Shown: positions 63,380 to 64,000 of the stretch, in pieces | Layout: every line of letters starts with the position of its first letter | Numbering within the stretch: position 1 is the stretch's first letter | Assembly (NCBI GenBank): GCA_029582155.1 | Contig: CM055901.1 | Location: forward strand, 42,805,616-42,869,615 | Direction: 5' to 3' | Length of the DNA stretch: 64,000 nucleotides | Source: Panopea generosa | Taxonomy: Eukaryota; Mollusca; Bivalvia; Adapedonta; Hiatellidae | The notes under the pieces: generated by a model | Database searches by the model: none | Seen by the model: the letters and a program-made list of their open reading frames with translations, nothing else | Told to the model about the DNA's origin: nothing | Position numbers and translations under genes: made by a program

Positions 63380-64000
63380 TAACAATAACAACAATCACAC
63401 TGAAAAGAGCAGCACTATTAACAATAGCGACACTAGTAATGACAACAATAGACCACTGCTGTATGGATGTATTGCTACGTGTAACCTATTTTGTGTCCGT
63501 GAAGCAATACTGCTGTAACATTGTAGCAACTTCTGCACTGCCATCTTCCCATTGATATAATATGAGATATAACTAACTGTCCTGCGGCCATGTAAATGTT
63601 ATATAAAATCATATTTGCTGATTTCCCCAGGTTTTTGCTGATCACGCTGAAAATATTTATTAATGATTAGTTACAGCATGAGAATCGGTAAGTAAGCTTT
63701 GTATTTGATGACCTCTAAAATGAATAGAGCGTTAATGTTGAAATATGGTTTTAAAAAGGAATTTTGCAGTCTAATAAATGAAAAGAAGCCATGTTAGTCG
63801 TAATGCCTTAGAGATATAGAGATGATTTTAGAGCATCACTATGCAAATTTTTATAACGATAACTGTTATGAACCGAAGAATATTTAACTGTTCATATGTT
63901 TGTTGAAACATCATCGAAACTGCGTAATAATGATATATTGTAGACTTAACTGTTTATATGTATGTTCATATGTATGCTGAAACAACTTTAAAACAGATTT
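62653..64000. other. Unassigned sequence with partial segmental-repeat homology
   Basis: About 62885-62960 (TACTGACCGTTACGTGG, then CACTTCTAATCTATGAAT) matches segmental copy B near 22710-22775 and copy A near 14120. It is a dispersed third fragment. A (GCA)n run lies at 63349-63379. The 98-codon frame across it (63259-63555) and the 82-codon frame at 62970-63218 show no recognised domain. Confidence 0.5.
63349..63379. repeat. (GCA)n microsatellite
   Basis: Ten GCA units followed by ACAATA-type degenerate repeats. The poly-Ala frame is an artefact. Confidence 0.9.

Overview
The window looks like intergenic and intronic DNA of an animal genome, most likely a bivalve mollusc. It is strongly AT-rich and has no long host open reading frame. 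It is full of simple repeats, minisatellites, tRNA-derived SINEs and non-autonomous DNA transposons. The SINE body at 49980-50175 and 59093-59405 and the ~320-bp repeat field at 29835-31640 resemble repeats I recall from bivalves; that assignment is recollection, not a search.

Layout. 1-3951: the 3' part of a broken Polinton/Maverick fossil (protease, zinc-ribbon-like and phospholipase A2-like pieces, integrase). A 1.9-kb DNA transposon (992-2875) is inserted into it. 3952-8554: AT-rich sequence with no gene seen. 8555-14450 and 15620-23350: two diverged, colinear copies of one ~6-kb segment. Each copy has its own later insertions: a 44-bp minisatellite and a SINE in the first; a 1.13-kb foldback element and a 43-bp minisatellite in the second. 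21422-21596 (minus) is one unassigned exon-like open frame. 24583-31640: SINEs, several minisatellites, a 220-bp TTAC microsatellite and the ~320-bp repeat field. 31897-33933: a PIF/Harbinger element with clear terminal inverted repeats, a TAA target duplication and a decayed, tandemly triplicated transposase N-terminus. 35565-36480: two related SINE-like copies. 37928-38685: a 22-bp minisatellite inside a candidate transposon. 42158-42740 (minus): the C-terminal remnant of a LINE. 45736-47860: two minisatellites, the second with higher-order structure.

49772-49893 (plus) is the best host coding feature: one exon of a rhodopsin-family G-protein-coupled receptor covering transmembrane helix 3, flanked by splice-site dinucleotides and ending inside the E-R-F/DRY motif. 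52846-53181: a MITE. 54400-57052: an 18-copy 128-bp satellite that passes directly into a 39-bp array, which is an internal-deletion derivative of the same unit. 58250-59405: three SINEs. 59937-62652: a second copy of the foldback element, in the opposite orientation and split by a ~1.55-kb DNA element.

No rRNA, functional tRNA, CRISPR, operon or complete protein-coding gene was found. The window's interest lies in nested and relative-age relations among repeats rather than in a gene system. The host gene here is probably the receptor gene, with the other exons outside the window or not recognised.
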